Shown: positions 45,351 to 53,313 of the stretch, piece after piece
Layout of the letters: each line of letters begins with the position of its first letter
Position numbering within the stretch: the stretch's first letter is position 1
Assembly (NCBI GenBank): GCA_003987775.1
Contig: RXJD01000014.1
Span: 1 to 64,000 of the forward strand
Direction of reading: 5' to 3'
Source of the DNA: Mycobacterium sp.
Lineage (GTDB): Bacteria; Actinomycetota; Actinomycetes; Mycobacteriales; Mycobacteriaceae
DNA: 64,000 bases
Notes under the pieces: generated by a model
Told to the model about the DNA's origin: nothing
Database searches by the model: none
Seen by the model: only the letters and a program-made list of their open reading frames with translations
Made by a program: the position numbers and the translations under genes

Positions 45351-46790
45351 TTACCTCCGGTGGACGCGGCTGGGCGTTCGGCTCGAATGATGGCCGTGCG
45401 AATGGAAGTACGCCCAGATCGCGATCACCAGGATCACGACCAGGACCGCACAGGTGATGGCAATCGCCAGCTTGACCTTGCTCCACGGCCGATCGCCTGC
45501 CACCTCCCCGGTCAGGCCGTTGATGGCGACCTGGAACGGGCGGTTGCTGTACATAACCGTTAGCAGCCAGATGGGCAGCAGAATGTGCTTGAAGCCCAGG
45601 TAGTTCCAGTTGGTGCGGAGCTGGTGGATCCGCTGATGGTCACCCCCGATGTCGGATCGCACCGTCCGCTCGACGGCCTGCTCCATCTCCTGTTGCGCCT
45701 CGGGCAGCGCCTGTTCGGCATCCTTGTCGTAAGTGCGGCACAGGTGGCCGGCGACGAACTCGGGCGAGTAGGACCGTGCCTGCTCCACCGGCCACGGTTC
45801 GAGCTGCTTGATTCGTTTGCGGTTGAGGTTCTCGCTGTCGTTGGCCAGCACCGGCAGGTCGGCGAACACGTTATTCACTTGTCCGGCAACGCGATACCAC
45901 GACGTGCGGGTCTCGTAGATCGGGTCGCCGTCGCTGTCGGTGCCCACCCGCACCTGATAGTCCTCGCCGCGCTCTCCCTCGTACCAGGTGTCGGTGTTGG
46001 CGTCATAAGTGAAGTAGGCGGTGTACAAGCTGGAGAAGGCGCCGATCTCGCGGTATTTCTTGAAGTCGGTGGGCGCGAACCAGCGCTTGGTGACCCACTT
46101 TTCGATGAGCTGGCGGGCCTGTTTCTCGTCGATGCGGAACGGCACCACCCCGTCCACCGGCAACCGCGCCGGAGCGTTGTGCACATCGTCGCGCTGGATC
46201 GGTGTCGCGCAGTAGGGACATTTGGTGGACGTCAGGCTCCCGGCGAATTCCGTTGTGCCACCGCAGTTCTGGCACTTGACTTCGCGCATGCCGGAGACGC
46301 TCGGGCCCTCCTGGCCGCGCTGCGACTCGCGCAGGTGGTGCATCGCGCCACGCAATTCCCGCGATCTGACCGGGGTGTTTGGCGCGGTGATGTCGGAGTA
46401 GTTCCCGCAGCTGGGGCAGCGCATCTTCTGGCTGGCGATGTCGAAATTGAGCTGGCCGCCGCAGGACGCGCACGGGTACGTAAGGGTGCGTTCGGTCTGG
46501 TGGAACATCGCCGGGCCGGCCGGGGGACCGGCGAAGGGGCGCACGGGCGGCGGGGCCGGGGCGGGCGCCGGAGCCTGGCGTGGCGGCAGTGGCGGCGGAC
46601 TGGCCTGCGGCCGCGGCAACGGCGGGGGACCGGCCGGACGTGGCGGCAACGGCGGCGGAGCTGCGGGCCGTGGCGGCAGCGGCGGTGGTCCCGCGTTCCG
46701 GGGCGGCAGCGGGGACGGACTGCTCGGGGGGCGAGGCAACGGTGGCGGCTGCGGATGGGGAGGGCGCGGGTCGCCCGGGTCGTAACTCAT
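45351..46790 (-). CDS. Proline-rich double zinc-ribbon membrane protein (YdjG/TFIIB-zinc-ribbon-like)
   Basis: A 479-residue protein. Residues 1-95 are very proline-rich. Two zinc ribbons follow: CASCG...CPSCG (about 103-125) and CQNCG...CPYCA (about 165-190). The middle (about 200-420) resembles the conserved region of bacterial TFIIB-type zinc-ribbon proteins (VPFRIDEKQARQLIEKWVTKRWFAPTDFKK, YTAYFTYDANTDTWYEGERGEDY). Two C-terminal hydrophobic segments (LLPIWLLTVMY and LAIAITCAVLVVILVIAIWAYF) anchor it. It overlaps the SPFH gene by four bases. In Bacillus ydjGHI, similar proteins cooperate at the membrane with a phage-shock protein. Confidence 0.82.
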   Translation of the reverse strand: MSYDPGDPRPPHPQPPPLPRPPSSPSPLPPRNAGPPPLPPRPAAPPPLPPRPAGPPPLPRPQASPPPLPPRQAPAPAPAPPPVRPFAGPPAGPAMFHQTERTLTYPCASCGGQLNFDIASQKMRCPSCGNYSDITAPNTPVRSRELRGAMHHLRESQRGQEGPSVSGMREVKCQNCGGTTEFAGSLTSTKCPYCATPIQRDDVHNAPARLPVDGVVPFRIDEKQARQLIEKWVTKRWFAPTDFKKYREIGAFSSLYTAYFTYDANTDTWYEGERGEDYQVRVGTDSDGDPIYETRTSWYRVAGQVNNVFADLPVLANDSENLNRKRIKQLEPWPVEQARSYSPEFVAGHLCRTYDKDAEQALPEAQQEMEQAVERTVRSDIGGDHQRIHQLRTNWNYLGFKHILLPIWLLTVMYSNRPFQVAINGLTGEVAGDRPWSKVKLAIAITCAVLVVILVIAIWAYFHSHGHHSSRTPSRVHRR

Positions 46791-47956
46791 TGCTGCGGAA
46801 GCGGAGGCGGCGTGCCGGGCAGCGGGGGCGGGGTGCTGAACAACGACTGCAGGGCCGGCACGCTGGACGCCGGCGCCCAGTTCGCCATGCCCTCGGTCCA
46901 CACCACGGTGTCGCGGGTCAGCTGACCGCTGGCGACGAACGGCCGCAGCGCGCTGACGGGGTAGGGGCCGGCGGGTTGACCACCCTGATCGAAGTGGAAG
47001 AGCTGCTGGGTGGGCAGCGGCGGGGGTGCCCCTTGCATCGGCTGCTGGGTGGCCGCGAACTGCTGTGGTTGGGCCTGCGGCTGAGCGGCATTGGCCATCT
47101 GCGCGCCCAGCGCGACACCGAGCCCGGCCTGGATGGCCGAGCCGGCTGCGCCGCCACCTTCGTTCTGGGCCGCGGCCAGCATCGCGTCCGCCCGGCGGGC
47201 CTGCTCGTAACGGTTGAGGTCGCCGACGTTGTTCAGGAAGCTGCTCTCTTCCAGGCCGCGTGCGACGCCGCGGGTCATCGCCTGCTGGATCTCTTCCGGC
47301 AGCGAGATCGTCATGGTGACGGCGTCGATCCCGAGTCCGAAGGCCTGCACCCGCTGCGCCACGAACTCGCGCAGCTTGTCCGACAACTCCACCTGGCGGC
47401 CCTGCAGGTCGATCGCGCCCAGGCCGCTGCCCATGACCATGTCGTTGAACGCCAGGGCGATGTTGCGGCGGATCAGCTCGGTGATCTGATCCATGTCCAC
47501 CACGCTCTGGGTGCCCAGCACCTGGCGCAGGAAGACGGTGGGGTCGGTCACCCGCACCACCGTGGTGCCGTTGGCCCGCACCTGCACCATCTTGAAGTCC
47601 GGGTCCCGCACTGTCACGGGTTGCGGTGTGCCCCAACGCAAGTCGGGATACGGGCGGGTGTTGACGTAATAGACCTCGGAGCGGAACGGGCTGTTGAACC
47701 CGTATTTCCATCCCTGCAGCGTGCCCAGAATCGGCATGTTCTCACTGGTGAGGGTGTAGTGGCCGGGGGTGAACTGGTCGGCCAGCTGCCCGCGATAGAC
47801 GAACATCGCCCGCTGGCCCTCCCGGACGATCAGCTGGGCACCGTTCTTGATCTCGTTTTCATACCGCGGAAACCGCCATGCCAACGTGGTGTTCGTGTCA
47901 TCGAGCCATTCGATGATGTCGACGAACTCGCCCCGGATCATGTCGCGCATGCCCAT
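46787..47956 (-). CDS. SPFH-domain protein with C-terminal GYF_2-like domain (YdjI type)
   Basis: A 389-residue protein. The N-terminal two thirds match the SPFH/virion-core-protein group that includes YdjI: NTTLAWRFPRYENEIKNGAQLIVREGQRAMFVYRGQ, TPQPVTVRDPDFKMVQVRANGTTVVRVTDPTVFLRQVLG, QVELSDKLREFVAQRVQAFGLGIDAVTMTISLPEEIQQAM. A glutamine/alanine-rich linker leads to a GYF_2-like domain (QLFHFDQGGQPAGPYPVSALRPFVASGQLTRDTVVWTEGM). It is the first gene of a three-gene operon with the zinc-ribbon and single-pass proteins. It likely forms membrane-associated assemblies in envelope stress. An 11-bp-period repeat array lies upstream. Confidence 0.85.
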   Translation of the reverse strand: MGMRDMIRGEFVDIIEWLDDTNTTLAWRFPRYENEIKNGAQLIVREGQRAMFVYRGQLADQFTPGHYTLTSENMPILGTLQGWKYGFNSPFRSEVYYVNTRPYPDLRWGTPQPVTVRDPDFKMVQVRANGTTVVRVTDPTVFLRQVLGTQSVVDMDQITELIRRNIALAFNDMVMGSGLGAIDLQGRQVELSDKLREFVAQRVQAFGLGIDAVTMTISLPEEIQQAMTRGVARGLEESSFLNNVGDLNRYEQARRADAMLAAAQNEGGGAAGSAIQAGLGVALGAQMANAAQPQAQPQQFAATQQPMQGAPPPLPTQQLFHFDQGGQPAGPYPVSALRPFVASGQLTRDTVVWTEGMANWAPASSVPALQSLFSTPPPLPGTPPPLPQQ

Positions 47957-48073
47957 GGTGTCGGTCCCCTCCTCGGCCTTCGATATCTCGGCGAATCTTA
48001 CGCGGCGACGCGGTTGTTCAGCTGGCGGTTACGGCAAAGCCCTGCTCCGCCGCAGCGGGTGGCCGACGACAAC

Positions 48074-48102
48074 ATTCCAGGAGAGTTCTTGGAAAATTCT
48101 TG
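48074..48102 (-). promoter_or_regulatory. CAAGAAT direct-repeat operator, site C
   Basis: Minus-strand heptamers CAAGAAT, CAAGAAC and CTGGAAT at an exact 11-bp period. The nearest end is 118 bases upstream of the SPFH gene start, further than in the other cases. It also lies just beyond the end of the upstream hydrolase gene. Confidence 0.6.
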
Positions 48103-48110
48103 GAGCCCGG

Positions 48111-48953
48111 CTAGTGGCTGCGTGCGAGGGTGCGAATGAGGCCGGCGACGCGATGCGGCCGTTCGATCATCACGAGGTGCCCGGCTGGGGCGACGGTGAC
48201 GTGGTCTGCTCCGAGATCTGCAGCGAGCTCGAGCTGCTGGGCGCGCCAGCGCCGGGTGCGCCAACCCGTGTGCGCGGTCGCCACCATGCGTGGCACCGGT
48301 GGCAGCGGATGACGGATCCGCAGGTGGTACAGCTCGGCCGCAAGCTCGTGGTATCCGACATATTCGGTGAACAGCGCGGGCAGAAATGCGGGATCACTTG
48401 CTGCACTGCATATTTGGGCACGCATGGGCGCGTCGAGCCCGCCCGGCCGTCGCCGCTGCGCGAGCGCGAGGCCGACGCCGGCCACCGGTTCGTCGAGGTG
48501 CAGCGTGCGCAGGAGCGCCGCACCGGCGTGGGCGGCGGTGAGTTTGGCCGGTAACGGCAGCGCGGGCCGGCGGCGCTCGGTGGCGATGCTGGAATCGAGC
48601 AACAGCACGGCGCGGGTGCGGTGCGGGTACAGACGCGCGAATGCTTCGGCGTAGAAGCCGCCGACCGAGTGTCCCGCCACGACGGCGCGTTCGGCGCCCG
48701 GTACGGCGTCCAGGACGGCCGCGATCCTGTCCGCCTCAGCCTGCACCGTCGGCAAAGGGGGCGGGGTCACCGGAGTGCCGGGCCGGTCGAAGCGCAGCAC
48801 GGTGTGGTCGCCGGCCAGGTCCGCCGCCGTGTCGCTCCAGTGCAGCGCGCGCCCGCCCAGGCCGCTGCACAACACCACCACCGGACCGCTGTCGCCGTCG
48901 ACGAGGATGCGTACCCGGTAGCCGCCGACCTCGACATCGGCGCCGTGGCTCAC
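48111..48953 (-). CDS. Alpha/beta hydrolase
   Basis: A 280-residue alpha/beta hydrolase. VVLCSGLGGRALHWSDTA carries a variant oxyanion motif, VVAGHSVGGFYAEAFARLYP gives nucleophile S96, and APAGHLVMIERPHRVA gives the catalytic histidine. An N-terminal strand pair (VEVGGYRVRILVDGDSGPVVV) is typical. The substrate is unknown. The GTG at 48951-48953 overlaps the stop of the upstream membrane-protein gene by four bases (GTGA), so the two are co-translated. A longer open frame upstream in this phase is a shadow of that membrane protein. Confidence 0.83.
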   Translation of the reverse strand: MSHGADVEVGGYRVRILVDGDSGPVVVLCSGLGGRALHWSDTAADLAGDHTVLRFDRPGTPVTPPPLPTVQAEADRIAAVLDAVPGAERAVVAGHSVGGFYAEAFARLYPHRTRAVLLLDSSIATERRRPALPLPAKLTAAHAGAALLRTLHLDEPVAGVGLALAQRRRPGGLDAPMRAQICSAASDPAFLPALFTEYVGYHELAAELYHLRIRHPLPPVPRMVATAHTGWRTRRWRAQQLELAADLGADHVTVAPAGHLVMIERPHRVAGLIRTLARSH

Positions 48954-49681
48954 GGGCCGGTTGCGCTGGGTACCCGGGCGGTCCGCAGGGCGGCGTAGAT
49001 CAGCCAGGAGGCGAACGCCACCAGCTCGGCCCGCTGCGCGACGCCCACCATGCCCACGACGTCCGTGTGGTCGATGAGGATCGCCACGCCGGTCCAGATC
49101 GCGGTGCCGACCAACGCCGTCAAGGTGAGCAGTCCGGTGCGGCAGATCGGGGCGGAGGCGCCTTCCCGGTAGTCGGCGATCGCAAATGCCAACAGCGACG
49201 CGATCGCGGCGGCCAGCGCCATCCCGCTGCTGAGCCAGTGCAGCTGGTGGCTCAGCGGCACGGTCCCCGCGGCCTCGCGGGCCGCGCACGCGGCATCCGA
49301 ACTCGGCGCGCACACCAGCGTCCACACCGTGCTGTCCAGGCCCGTCGCCACAGCGAAGACCCCGAGTGCGCCCCAGCCTGCCTTGCTCCACCGGCTGCCC
49401 CGGACGCCGATCAGCGCAGCGACGGTCGCCACGACCAGGACGACGGCACAGGCCCGGTCGCAGATGCGAAACCACTCGCCATACGGTTGATCGGCCGCGG
49501 AGAGTTCGCTGATGTACATGTCCGGATCCGGCAGCAGACTGCGGGTGAGGTAGTTCTCGAGGATCCAGTTCGAATACAGCACGGCGCCGGCCACCGAACC
49601 GGCGGAGGCGATCCATCGCAGCGCGGACAACGACTCGTGACTGATCTCCGCCACCAGGGCGGAGCGTGGCCGCACTGCCAT
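48950..49681 (-). CDS. DUF998-like integral membrane protein
   Basis: A 243-residue protein with about six predicted transmembrane helices, including CAVVLVVATVAALIGV, AGWGALGVFAVATGLDSTVW, GMALAAAIASLLAFAIA, GLLTLTALVGTAIWTGVAI and AELVAFASWLIYAAL. The DUF998 features are a first helix region with YSNWILENYL and HQLHWLSSG before the fourth helix. The function is unknown. I chose the ATG at 49679-49681 (MAVRPRSALVAEISHESL); an earlier ATG at 49708 adds nine residues. It is coupled to the downstream hydrolase gene. Confidence 0.75.
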   Translation of the reverse strand: MAVRPRSALVAEISHESLSALRWIASAGSVAGAVLYSNWILENYLTRSLLPDPDMYISELSAADQPYGEWFRICDRACAVVLVVATVAALIGVRGSRWSKAGWGALGVFAVATGLDSTVWTLVCAPSSDAACAAREAAGTVPLSHQLHWLSSGMALAAAIASLLAFAIADYREGASAPICRTGLLTLTALVGTAIWTGVAILIDHTDVVGMVGVAQRAELVAFASWLIYAALRTARVPSATGP

Positions 49682-49746
49682 ACCGCCATCATGCCGTGGT
49701 CGGCACATTGCGGCGGGTCTTCGGGAACCTGGCGCGCCGTGTTTCG

Positions 49747-50733
49747 CTATGCCAGGTCGGATTCCGCGTCGACGGCGGCGTACTGACGGACACCGGTCTG
49801 CAGTGCCTTGCGCATCAGCTCCGGCTGGTGCTCGTAGGGAGCGGTCGAGTCGATGAAGCGCTGGACGACCTCCACGAAACGGTCCGGGTGGTCACCGTGC
49901 GGCATGTGGCCGGACTCCTCGAAGATTTCCAGACGCGAGCCGGGGATCTGTTCGTGGGCCACCCGGGCGTGGTTGGCCGGGATGATCAGGTCGTCCTCGC
50001 CCCAGATGATCTGGACGGGAAGGTCGTGCATCAGGTAGGTGCGGTCGAGCATGGTGACGTACTGGCCGCGGGTGTCGACGACTGCGCGCAGGGTGCGGGC
50101 GAACGCTTCGACGGCGCCCGGTTTGCGCAACCCGCCCACCAGGCGCGGCAGGCTGGCGACGTCACGGGTCAGCCGGGTGGAGCCGGCGACGTGACCGACC
50201 GCGCGGCTGACCAGGCCCAGAGCGGGGACCGCGCCGGGCAGTCGCAGCGCCGAGAGCATCTCGGCGCCCATGGGCATCGCCGCGAAGCGCAGGGCCGCGC
50301 TCACCTCCGTGGTGACGCCGCCGGCGCTCACCAGCACCACCCGCTCGACGAATTGCGGGTACTGGTAAGCGAACTGGGCCGCGAGGCCGCCGCCGAGAGA
50401 GTGCCCGACGAGGGTGACCCGGTCGATTTCGAGGGCCGTCAGCAGGTCGCGTAGGCCGTTGGCGAACGCGGCCAGCGAGTAGTCGGCGCGCGGCTTGTCC
50501 GATTCGCCGTGGCCCAGCATGTCGGGCGCGATGACGGTGAATCGCTGGGCAAGCTTGGCGTGCACCGGTTCCCACGTCGTCGAGCTGTCGCCGACGCCGT
50601 GCAGCAGCACGACGACCGGGCCGGAACCGGCGATACGGAAGGCGCGCCGGTGGCCGTGGATGGTGCGGAACTGCAGTGCCGGCGCGGTGACATCCCGTAC
50701 GGGCCGTAGGTGGCGGCGTGAACGGTTGGTCAT
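49747..50733 (-). CDS. Alpha/beta hydrolase (Rv2715-like)
   Basis: A 328-residue alpha/beta hydrolase. VVLLHGVGDSSTTWEPVHAKLAQRFTVIAPDMLGHGESDKP is the classic N-terminal half, LVGHSLGGGLAAQFAYQYP gives nucleophile S112, WGEDDLIIPANHA the acid and EESGHMPHGDHPDRF the histidine. It closely resembles M. tuberculosis Rv2715 as I recall it (LRPVRDV near the start, QFRT-HG-RRAFRIAGSGP). Rv2715 is a hydrolase of unclear substrate. The gene stands alone. Its upstream region holds an 11-bp-period repeat pair 66-83 bases before the start and a 21-bp inverted repeat further out. Confidence 0.88.
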   Translation of the reverse strand: MTNRSRRHLRPVRDVTAPALQFRTIHGHRRAFRIAGSGPVVVLLHGVGDSSTTWEPVHAKLAQRFTVIAPDMLGHGESDKPRADYSLAAFANGLRDLLTALEIDRVTLVGHSLGGGLAAQFAYQYPQFVERVVLVSAGGVTTEVSAALRFAAMPMGAEMLSALRLPGAVPALGLVSRAVGHVAGSTRLTRDVASLPRLVGGLRKPGAVEAFARTLRAVVDTRGQYVTMLDRTYLMHDLPVQIIWGEDDLIIPANHARVAHEQIPGSRLEIFEESGHMPHGDHPDRFVEVVQRFIDSTAPYEHQPELMRKALQTGVRQYAAVDAESDLA

Positions 50734-50798
50734 TGTCTCGTCCCCTTTGCGTCGTCTCCACCGCCGAGGCGGGGTATTGCGGAGAAGCTTGCCGGGGA

Positions 50799-50816
50799 GC
50801 TCTTGGAAAATTCTTG
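50799..50816 (-). promoter_or_regulatory. CAAGAAT direct-repeat operator, site D
   Basis: Two heptamers on the minus strand, CAAGAAT and CAAGAGC, separated by the same spacer (TTTC) as at site C, at an 11-bp period. A third position downstream is poor. The nearest end is 66 bases upstream of the hydrolase start at 50733. Confidence 0.55.
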
Positions 50817-50847
50817 AAGCTTTCGGGGCGAGGGGCTGCCTGGCTTT

Positions 50848-50908
50848 GTCGAGCCTGCAGATTTGCAGAGCTCTACTCGCACTTTCGCTGCAGGTTTACA
50901 GGCTCGAC
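50848..50908. repeat. Imperfect 21-bp inverted repeat
   Basis: GTCGAGCCTGCAG begins the left arm (50848-50868) and CTGCAGG...CAGGCTCGAC the right arm (50888-50908). The outer ten bases and the inner TGCAG pair; about 17 of 21 positions match. The loop is 19 bases. It lies in the 298-base gap between the hydrolase start (50733) and the end of the next gene (51032). I see no gene in that gap. Confidence 0.6.
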
Positions 50909-51031
50909 GGCGGGCGGCGGCTTATAGGGGGCCTACGCGTATAAGAACCCAGTCACGCTGTGCTGAGCGCCTTGCGGCCCAGCCTGACCCGTGCGAAGTG
51001 ACGATGCGGCTGGGCCAGCCTGCGAGGGACG

Positions 51032-51478
51032 CTATCCAACCCTGACCAGCGTGAAGGCGTTGCGCGGGTTGGGGATGCCGCAGGGTGCGGGGCTGCTCAG
51101 GAAGTCCACGCCACCCTCGAGCGTGGCCGGGTCCCACCACTGGCGGACGGTTACGGGATGCGCGCCGCCTCCCCATGAGGACCCGTTGTCGCCGAGGAAG
51201 TACGAGGGACATGTCACGCCGTCAGGGACCGTCCGCGTCACCACGTGCCGGCCGTCGACCAAGGGGGCAGAGAAACCATGACCGGGGGACGTCGTCACGT
51301 GGGCTACGCACTGCGGCGTGCACGTCGTCCTGATGGTCCAGGTGCCCGCTGGGACGGGTCCCTCCATGTAGGCGTAGACGCCTTCGGAGGCGGGGACTTC
51401 GGCCCCGGCTGCCGGAGATATGGCGATCAGGGTGCCTGATGATAATGCAATGGCTGCTAGCGGCAAGTTGACGTGCAC
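51032..51478 (-). CDS. Secreted protein of unknown function
   Basis: A 148-residue exported protein. I chose the GTG at 51476-51478 because GGGAGGGG lies five bases upstream and the following residues (HVNLPLAAIALSSGTLIAISPAAGA) make a signal peptide; an ATG at 51517 is possible but adds a charged stretch. The mature part has WTIRTTCTPQCVAHVTTSPGHGFSAPL and SYFLGDNGSSWGGG, with four cysteines. The pattern resembles small mycobacterial secreted proteins with a C-x3-C pair, but I cannot name a family. The 120 bases upstream are A/T-rich and probably hold its promoter. Confidence 0.65.
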   Translation of the reverse strand: MHVNLPLAAIALSSGTLIAISPAAGAEVPASEGVYAYMEGPVPAGTWTIRTTCTPQCVAHVTTSPGHGFSAPLVDGRHVVTRTVPDGVTCPSYFLGDNGSSWGGGAHPVTVRQWWDPATLEGGVDFLSSPAPCGIPNPRNAFTLVRVG

Positions 51479-51645
51479 CGTTTCCCCTCCCGCCACGGCT
51501 TCCTTGCCGTTGGACACTATGGCTGAAGGGTATCAGCGAAAGAGCAGGTCAGAATATTTTTACAAGAGGCTCATAAAAAACTAATATCTGCCGGCGAGCG
51601 CGCCGCGGCCCGGCGGTTTCGGATTCAGATCATTATGCGTGAAAC

Positions 51646-52302
51646 TCAGTCGTCGCAGCAGTCGCAGTCGTGTGCCTGCGCACCGGGCGGGGCCGGTACC
51701 GCACAGCACGCGTCGCCGCGCCAGGCGTTGACGCCCTCTTTGAGGGCGATTGCGGCGATGGCCAACCCCGCGACCGGATCGGCCCACGCCCAGCCGAACG
51801 CGCCGTTGAGGAGCAGGCCGACCAGTAGGACGGCCGACAGATAGGTGCACAACAACGTCTGTTTGGAGTCGGCTACGGCCGATAGCGACCCGAGTTCGCG
51901 GCCGGCCCGGCGCTGGGCGTAGGACAACACCGGCATGACCACCAGGCTGACGGCGGCAAGGATGAGTCCCGGCGTTGACGGCCGTGCTTCGCCTGCGCCC
52001 AGCAGGGAACGGATCGATTCGGCTGTCACATAGGCGGCCAGCCCGAAGAAGGAGAACGCGATGATGCGCAACGCGATTCGTTCGCGCGCTTCGTGGTCTC
52101 GGCCGGCGAACTGCCAGGCCACCGCGGCAGCGGATGACACCTCGATCACCGAGTCGAGTCCGAACCCGATCAGAGCCGTCGAGTCGGCGACCGTGCCGGC
52201 CGCGATGGCGACGATCGCCTCAACGACGTTGTAGCTGATCGTCGTGGCTACGAGCCACCGGATGCGGCGCGAAAGCACTTGTCGGCGCTCGGCTGTCGTC
52301 AT
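51646..52302 (-). CDS. Cation transporter, CDF-like, with cysteine-rich tail
   Basis: A 218-residue membrane protein with five to six helices of the cation-efflux fold: YNVVEAIVAIAAGTVADSTALIGFGLDSVIEVSSAAAVAW, ALRIIAFSFFGLAAYVTAESI, LILAAVSLVVMPVLSYAQRRAGRE and SAVADSKQTLLCTYLSAVLLVGLLLNGAFGWAWADPVAGL. Aspartates in GFGLDS and WADP occupy the usual metal site. The end reads CCAVPAPPGAQAHDCDCCDD, likely binding metal. The ATG at 52302 overlaps the ArsR-family sensor stop by four bases. Export of cadmium, lead or zinc is inferred from the CmtR-like partner. Confidence 0.83.
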   Translation of the reverse strand: MTTAERRQVLSRRIRWLVATTISYNVVEAIVAIAAGTVADSTALIGFGLDSVIEVSSAAAVAWQFAGRDHEARERIALRIIAFSFFGLAAYVTAESIRSLLGAGEARPSTPGLILAAVSLVVMPVLSYAQRRAGRELGSLSAVADSKQTLLCTYLSAVLLVGLLLNGAFGWAWADPVAGLAIAAIALKEGVNAWRGDACCAVPAPPGAQAHDCDCCDD

Positions 52303-52643
52303 TCGCACCCGCAACTGCAGCCGCTGCCGTTGGTGCCTGGGCAGACACAGTCAGGATCGACTGCGAGCACCAGCCCCATCAAGTCGTCGAGCGCCAGGCC
52401 GATGCGGTGATCGGCCAGCTCATATCGCATGCGACGGCCTTCAGGGACCGCGACAACGAGACCACATCCCCGTAGGCACGCCAAGTGGTTCGACAGGATC
52501 TGGCGGGACACGCCGAGGGCATCGGCCAGCTCGGCCGGATAGCCCGCCTCGCGATTGAGCCGTAGCAGGATCCGCGTTCGGGTGTTGTCAGAGAGCGCGT
52601 GACCGAGACGGGCCAAGGCGTCGACGTGGGTTAGCGTCGCCAT
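52299..52643 (-). CDS. cmtR: ArsR/SmtB-family metal sensor, CmtR-like
   Basis: A 114-residue winged-helix repressor. ARLGHALSDNTRTRILLRLNREAGYPAELADALGVSRQILSNHLACLRGCGLVVAVPEGRRMRYELAD matches CmtR of M. tuberculosis. C56 and C60 (ACLRGC) correspond to the alpha-4R ligands C57 and C61 of CmtR, and C99/C101 (DPDCVC) to the third ligand C102. CmtR releases DNA when it binds Cd(II) or Pb(II). The tail has three further cysteines (SGCSCGCE) not needed for the known site. It is cotranscribed with a metal efflux protein. A palindrome lies 12 bases upstream. Confidence 0.85.
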   Translation of the reverse strand: MATLTHVDALARLGHALSDNTRTRILLRLNREAGYPAELADALGVSRQILSNHLACLRGCGLVVAVPEGRRMRYELADHRIGLALDDLMGLVLAVDPDCVCPGTNGSGCSCGCE

Positions 52644-52654
52644 GCCCGAGATAG

Positions 52655-52670
52655 TACAGCAAAATCTGTA
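52655..52670. promoter_or_regulatory. Candidate operator of the CmtR-like repressor
   Basis: TACAG (52655-52659) and CTGTA (52666-52670) form a palindrome with a six-base A/T-rich spacer, 12 bases before the repressor start. ArsR-family sensors usually bind such imperfect A/T-rich dyads overlapping their own promoter. Confidence 0.55.
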
Positions 52671-52804
52671 TCAATGGATTCTGTGTCTCCGCGCGGGCTG
52701 ACTACTCTCTGCCAACTACAGCAACCGCACAATGAACCGCTGAACGTTTGCCGCCTTCAGCCGACATGCGAACCTTCGGCCGGCTCTCGCCGGCCGTTAC
52801 CCAC

Positions 52805-53104
52805 TCAGGGGCAATAAGCCGATTCCGCCGCGCTTACGGCCGCGGTGGCGTCCTGGTAGGTAGCGTTGCTGAATTTCGTCTGGACGACTTGGGCCAGTTG
52901 GTCGGGGGTGTAACCCTGGCTGCGGTCAGCGCAAATAGCGTGTCCGAGCGCGATCATCGTGTCTTTGTCACCGGAGAATCCCAGCTTGCCCATCTGGGCC
53001 AGATAGGCGTCATCGTCCGCGAGGGCGATGCCGCTACTGAGGGAAAAAGCCATGGCGACAACGGCAGGGATACACAGCAGGCGCAGTCCGCGAAGCGAAA
53101 TCAC
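52805..53104 (-). CDS. Secreted DUF732-family protein
   Basis: A 99-residue exported protein. The start is GTG 53102-53104, chosen because AAGGAGGG lies seven bases upstream and a signal peptide follows (SLRGLRLLCIPAVVAMAFSLSSGIALA). The mature part has DDAYLAQMGKLGFSGDKDTMIALGHAICADRSQGYTPDQLAQVV and ends ESAYCP, the DUF732 pattern with two cysteines. The function is unknown. It is the second DUF732 gene in this block after 40743-41078, and they share only family-level similarity. Confidence 0.83.
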   Translation of the reverse strand: MISLRGLRLLCIPAVVAMAFSLSSGIALADDDAYLAQMGKLGFSGDKDTMIALGHAICADRSQGYTPDQLAQVVQTKFSNATYQDATAAVSAAESAYCP

Positions 53105-53313
53105 GCTCGCCCTCCTTCTGTCGGGGGTGTTTGCTACCAGCAAAGTATGGGCCTCTCGGGGCCGGAGCGCGAGGGGAAGAAAAAAGTGCTCAGCCGGCGC
53201 AGCATCGAGTCGTCTGGGGATTAGGCCCAGCGCTGCCAACCCGCATCGATCCGACTGCGGCCTGAGTGGTGGCCGTTCGGATGATGGCTGCGAATCCTGT
53301 TGTGCGGCAGAGC

